Below, one piece after another: positions 59,412 through 64,000 of a DNA stretch of 64,000 nucleotides (position 1 is its first letter; every line of letters starts with the position of its first letter). This DNA is from Camarhynchus parvulus (taxonomy: Eukaryota > Chordata > Aves > Passeriformes > Thraupidae). Made by a program: the position numbers and the translations under genes. Below the pieces are notes generated by a model. The model was not told the DNA's origin. It made no database searches and saw only the letters and a program-made list of their open reading frames with translations. The stretch covers positions 2,247,501-2,311,500 of the forward strand of contig NC_044590.1 of NCBI RefSeq assembly GCF_901933205.1, written 5' to 3'.

Positions 59412-62400
59412 AACAATGAGGAGCACCCCTGGCTCCTTCCTCCCCATGGCTCTCTCTGTCCAGCTCTGCTGCAGAACTTCAGTGCTGCTCTGCTCCTGGC
59501 TGCAATTCCTCTTTGTAAGTTGGTTATAAACCTGTCCCTAGCTGGAGAGCCTGTGCCAGCTGCAGCTTCTGGTGAATAAGAAGCAGACCAGCAGAATCCA
59601 TGTTGTAGCAGCAGATTTCATTCTGAAATGTTGGAATTTTTGCACAAAAATTCTCCTTTTCTCCTCCCAGTTGGATGTTATCCTCAGTCACAGTGTCCTC
59701 AGGAGGAGGAGGAGGAGGAGAGGAGAAGTTCCTGCTCTTCTCCTCTGTTCATTTGTGCCACAAAATAATTGTGTAATTACAGCTTTCAGTGTATTACTAC
59801 AGAATTCAAACCCTCTGTAACTTTATGACAGCAAAAATAGAAATAATGCCTTTTTTGTTGTGTCAAGCTAACTGGGCCCTCAGTAGAACTCTATATTTCT
59901 AAAAACTTCTGCAGATTTTTTTCAAATAATTTACCTTTGACAGAGTAGATGAGACAGTCATGAAAATGTTTGTGCAACATCCTTGTCCATGTTGTTGTAG
60001 CCAGTTTCTAACAGCAGAATATTCCCTTGTTAATGTCTGAATCCCATAACACCCACATGGAATGACCAGAGGGAAGGCTGGAACTTCTTCACTTTCCTCT
60101 CTCCCTCTTTTAAAATGGAAATCTGCTTTTCTAATCCTGGCACAAGCTAACCAGAATAGAAATGCAGAAACTAGGAGGCTTTAAAAACCACTGCACAATG
60201 TTACCTTGTTATCTTTGTGTGTGAAAATGATTAATTATCTTTGTAATATAATTTTAAAAGTGTCCCCATTTATAATTGGCAGTAGTTACCTGGAGATTCA
60301 AATGCTGTGTTGATATTTGCATAGGTGGTCTCCACGATTCAAACAGCTTGAATGAAACTGCTGGGAATTTATTATTATTTTGATAGGTATAATTAAAAAT
60401 TGGTTTGCTGTAGAATTTCTATGGTGGTAAGAATTTTTTGTTTCCCAGAGATGTGAGCACATCAAACAGTTTGAGGTTTGCTGGAGCTTCCAGGAAGCAC
60501 TCAGGCACATTTTGTATGCATGGCTGGGGATCAGCTTTGTTCTCCTTGTTCTGTGTTCTTTTCATTATGATCCTTTATTATTTGTTGCTTACAGATAATG
60601 AAATTTCTGCACTAAAGGTGTCCCATAGTGGGGTTTTTATTTGCAGTTTAATTCTGTTTGATAGCACATGTTAAAATCCTATTGCTGTTTTATAGGACTG
60701 CTCTTCTACTTCCAGCAGTTATAAATCCTAAAGGGAATTATTTAATGCTTTTGATTTAGTTAATACTTTGCTAAAATACACGGAGAAACATAATATTCAG
60801 TTTACTTGTCTTTGTTAGTGATAAAAAAGGCAGAGTCCAAGCTGTTGGTCCCAGGTTTTCCTCCCCACTGGGCCATAATAGTTCTACTCCCCACTCTTTT
60901 TCTTCTGCTCTGCTCATCTATTAAAACAAATTCCTGCCTGATTCTTCCTGCACCCCTGGGTTCATCAGCTCTGCCTCTCTGCCAGGGCTGTGTCCAATGT
61001 TCCACCATCCCCACCTTACAACATTTCTGGTTTGTGGAGGTGTTTGCAGTGGGGGCTTTTCCTTCCCTTTACAGAGCTCCAGCTGGGAAGGAATGTGATT
61101 TATTGTTGGCATGTGGAATATGAAATCTGGTTGGAATATGAAATATTTGTGGCCTGGGATGCAGTTCTTGCCACAGCTGGTGGCAGACAGGAGCCCAGAG
61201 TGCCACTGGTGCTGTTGGCAGCCCGGGATGGGCAGCGGGCACTGGAACGTTGACTTGGCAATTTTTAATGGATTCAAGGGAATAGTTTGCTGCAGGATGT
61301 TTGCTTTGTTGTGGTTTGCTCTTTGTTGCAGAGGGCAATTTAATTTTCTTTTAATGTAGGAGAATTTGAATGTTGGTGAAAGTTGAAAACTGCAGAAGCC
61401 TTAGAATGTGAAATCTGTGTTTTTTGAGATGCCACCCGAGTCTCTGGCAGCCCTGCATCCATGGGGCTCTTCTGGGGAATTCATGGGGCAGTTTTGTTTC
61501 CACGCTGCTCAAGCCTTGGCCTCTCTTCTGAAAAGCTCAAAAAAGGATCCAATTAGTGCCAGTTGTATAATTGAGGGCTGTTTTTTGGTGTGGAATTTGG
61601 GGATTGGACTGAAGTGCAGCAAATTCCTTCTCACACTGGTGGTGAAATCTGGCCCAGGTGTGCACAAGGGGAAGGTTCTGTGTCCTGAATCACCATCCTG
61701 GAGCTGCCTGGCTGCCATGGGACAGCCTCAGTCCTTTCCACATTGCTGCCTCTGCGTCCCAAAACCTGAGGGAGTTCCCACACCCAGCCCATCCTCAGTG
61801 CTCAGAGCTGCAGCTTCATTTGTTCTCCAGCTGCCACACCATGAGATCATCACATGCCACTCAAAGTGGCCAAAAAAGCTGAAAATTCCCTTCAAAACAT
61901 GATGCCTGTTAGATTAAAATATTTCTTACTAATGTCCTATTCTTAGCTGAACTGAACAAACAGAGTTGTCTGTGCGTGTCCTGCCTTGCTGTGAGCCCAG
62001 ACCCCAGTGCAGTTGGGAGATTTGCTTCAGATTCAGACCCTGCCAAATAGTTTCTTGGTTGCATTTAAAAATAAAAAGGCTGTTTAGACATTACAATCCA
62101 CAGAGGGTCTGAAATCAGCGTGTCCGAAGCTGAATACAAATCACAGACAAAAAGGGTTTTGTTGGGAGGGTCACAAATGGAACTGATTACTGCTAGACAG
62201 TGTGGATTTCCTTCTGGAGGTCGGAGCTGATAGAATTCCTTCCTGACAGCTAGAAATTATAATTGAGTTGGGTTTTTTTCTGTGCTTCAAACTAAACCAA
62301 GCTTCAAAATGAGTAAGAGGGATGGAATCCAAATCCATCTGCAGCTCTGCCTATAAACCAGGGTTTTAATCTGAATGTCCATCCAAGAGCCCAGATCCTG

Positions 62401-62950
62401 GGGAGGTGCTGCTGCCAACGTCAGAGCTGTGGCTTTGTCAAGCACTGAACTTCTTGTGGATCCAAGTATCTCTTACAGGTCAGTGACAGAATTCAATTTA
62501 CAGACTGACCACAGATCTCACTTGGGAAAGAACCGGTTTCATTATGGCTTTGAGTAAAATGAAATTCTCTTTTGAAAACGTTTCCCTGCCAGCTCTTTGT
62601 GACACATGCAGCAGAGCCCAGCCTTTGTGTGGGATCTCTGAGAGGTTTTCTCACTGCTGGAGAAGCCCCTTCCCCTTGCAGAAATGTTCAGCTCTGCTGC
62701 TTTTTCCACCCAGTTTTTCCCTTGTTTCCTCTCATTTGCCTCTTTCTGCTGCCCTCAGAAATTTCCTCAGTGATGGAGGAGGGCAGGGAACAGGGAATGA
62801 TGAGGGTGATGATGCTCTGGTTTTTCAGCCCCTTTTGCTCTTTTGGAGCTGATCTGCATTTGTCCTGCAGCCAAGACTGGGTAAATCTTCTCCTTCTTCC
62901 AGGTCATGTCCTGAATGTGACAGCAGCTGGAGTCAGGATACCCTTGGAGT
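59412..62950 (+). other. RTF2 3'UTR and downstream intergenic
   Basis: No gene recognised on either strand. I saw no AATAAA in the first few hundred bases, so the RTF2 polyA site is not assigned. Confidence 0.45.
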
Positions 62951-62954
62951 TTGT

Positions 62955-63165
62955 CACTGCTCCATCAGCAGGAATTTCCCCATGGAAAGGGTGCACAGGC
63001 CTTGGCACTGCCCAGGGAGGGTTGGGGTGCCCATCCTGGGGGTGTCCCAGGAATTCCTGGAGGTGGCACTCAGAGCTCTGGGCTGGGGATCAGGCACAGC
63101 TGGGACTGGGTGAAGCTGGAGCTCTTTTCCAACCATAATAATTCCACGATTCTATGAAAGGCTGA
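62955..63165 (+). mobile_element. CR1 LINE 3' end
   Basis: CAGGAATTTCCCCATGGAAA...GGAGGTGGCACTCAGAGCTC...TTTTCCAACCATAATAATTC...ACGATTCTATGAAAG, with the terminal ATTCTATG motif. Confidence 0.85.
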
Positions 63166-64000
63166 CCTGACTCTAAATTCTATGTTGTTAGCCTAAAATA
63201 GAAACAATTTGACAGTGTAAGTTTTCCTAGCAGTCATGAATATCACATTTTTGTGCCATGAGTTTCCTCTTTTTTTTTTTTTTTTTTAATTAAGAGCAAT
63301 TTCTTTTAATTAAAACTAATTCCAAGGAATGCCTTGGTCTCAGTGATAAGTGAGGTTTGCCCTGTGCTGGCCGGGATGGGTGCAGCTTTCTGCAACTTGC
63401 CTACAAAGCTAAAGAAATGCAAAGCAGCTTATTGCTCAATTCTGCTGACTTTAGCAACTGGGGAGGAGAAATTAAAAAAAGAAAAAGGAGAATATCTAGT
63501 CTCAACCTGGGCATTTAATGGGTCCCAAAATGTGCTGAACTCTTTAGTCTAAATGGGCTCTTTAGTGTGGTGTCAAATAAGTTAAAAAGCGAGGGAGCTT
63601 TACAAAGCTGCCTTCATTGTTTAAACTTGTTTCGCTCATGTTAAGGCTAATGTACATTTATTCAGACTGACAAAGTGCTGAATTTACACAACAGGGATAG
63701 TAATAATTAGGTCAGATACTTTTCAAATGGCAGCAGGGGGGTGGGAATACTTGACTCTTTCATGCTTATGAATGGCAATGATTATTAGCGCTGGCCAGGC
63801 CAACCACAATACCTGCAAATAAATGCTCCTCAGCCCTGGATCGCCCTGCACGGCCGGTGCCACCTCCCAGCTGCTCCCTGCCTGCTCCAGCTGCAGGCAG
63901 AACGTGCAGCTGCTGGGAACACGCCATTCCCAATGGCAGCGCATGGAATTTTAGTGAGCCCGGAGCTGAACTTTGGGTCTGAGCTCCTCTTCACCGCCTG
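63166..64000. other. Right-edge intergenic sequence
   Basis: Contains a T run at 63,271-63,287. No gene or named repeat seen up to the edge. Confidence 0.5.

Noticed and set aside
59572..59820. Possible extra exon after RTF2
   Set aside because: The conserved C terminus VTHTAYYF and stop are at 59411; nothing downstream resembles a known gene such as FAM209 or TFAP2C.

Overview
The window is vertebrate nuclear DNA, almost certainly from a songbird (passerine). The evidence is intron-rich genes with GT-AG junctions, CpG-island promoters, many CR1 LINE 3' fragments in both orientations, solo endogenous-retrovirus LTRs of types common in passerines, and abundant minisatellites. Gene order is AURKA(-) / CSTF1(+) / CASS4(+) / RTF2(+) with GCNT7(-) nested inside RTF2. 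This is the block found on human 20q13 and its avian counterpart. Species and chromosome cannot be read from the sequence alone.

Layout. 1-2124: 5' end of AURKA on the minus strand (three coding exons; the kinase domain lies off the left edge). About 2130-4560: a GC-rich island serving as a divergent AURKA/CSTF1 promoter. It holds a CDE/CHR plus three phased CCAAT boxes, a composite inverted repeat, a G-rich minisatellite and paired E-boxes. 4961-10721: complete CSTF1, 5 coding exons, 431 aa. 10722-16900: CSTF1 3' sequence and intergenic DNA with CR1 copies. About 16903-34422: CASS4, probably 7 coding exons and about 807 aa, with a very repeat-rich first intron. 36631-59411: complete RTF2, 9 coding exons, 307 aa. 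46380-43936: complete GCNT7 on the opposite strand inside RTF2 intron 5, 3 coding exons, 432 aa. 59412-64000: RTF2 3' flank, with no further gene recognised.

The genes are functionally unrelated neighbours: a mitotic kinase, an mRNA 3'-end processing factor, an adhesion scaffold, a replication-fork and ubiquitin-linked factor, and a Golgi glycosyltransferase. I assembled every exon by eye from splice sites, reading frame and remembered family conservation. Exon phases close without frameshift in all four complete or near-complete genes.

I found no wholly new biological system. The most unusual structure is a repeated pattern: two separate minisatellites, in CSTF1 and CASS4, have a unit that includes the 3' end of a coding exon and its 5' splice site, so decoy splice donors are tandemly copied into the intron. 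Other notable items are a minisatellite split by a solo LTR, a 142-bp-arm inverted repeat in a CASS4 intron, two nearly identical CR1 copies with an internal 30-bp repeat expanded to different copy number, and a textbook cell-cycle promoter at AURKA.
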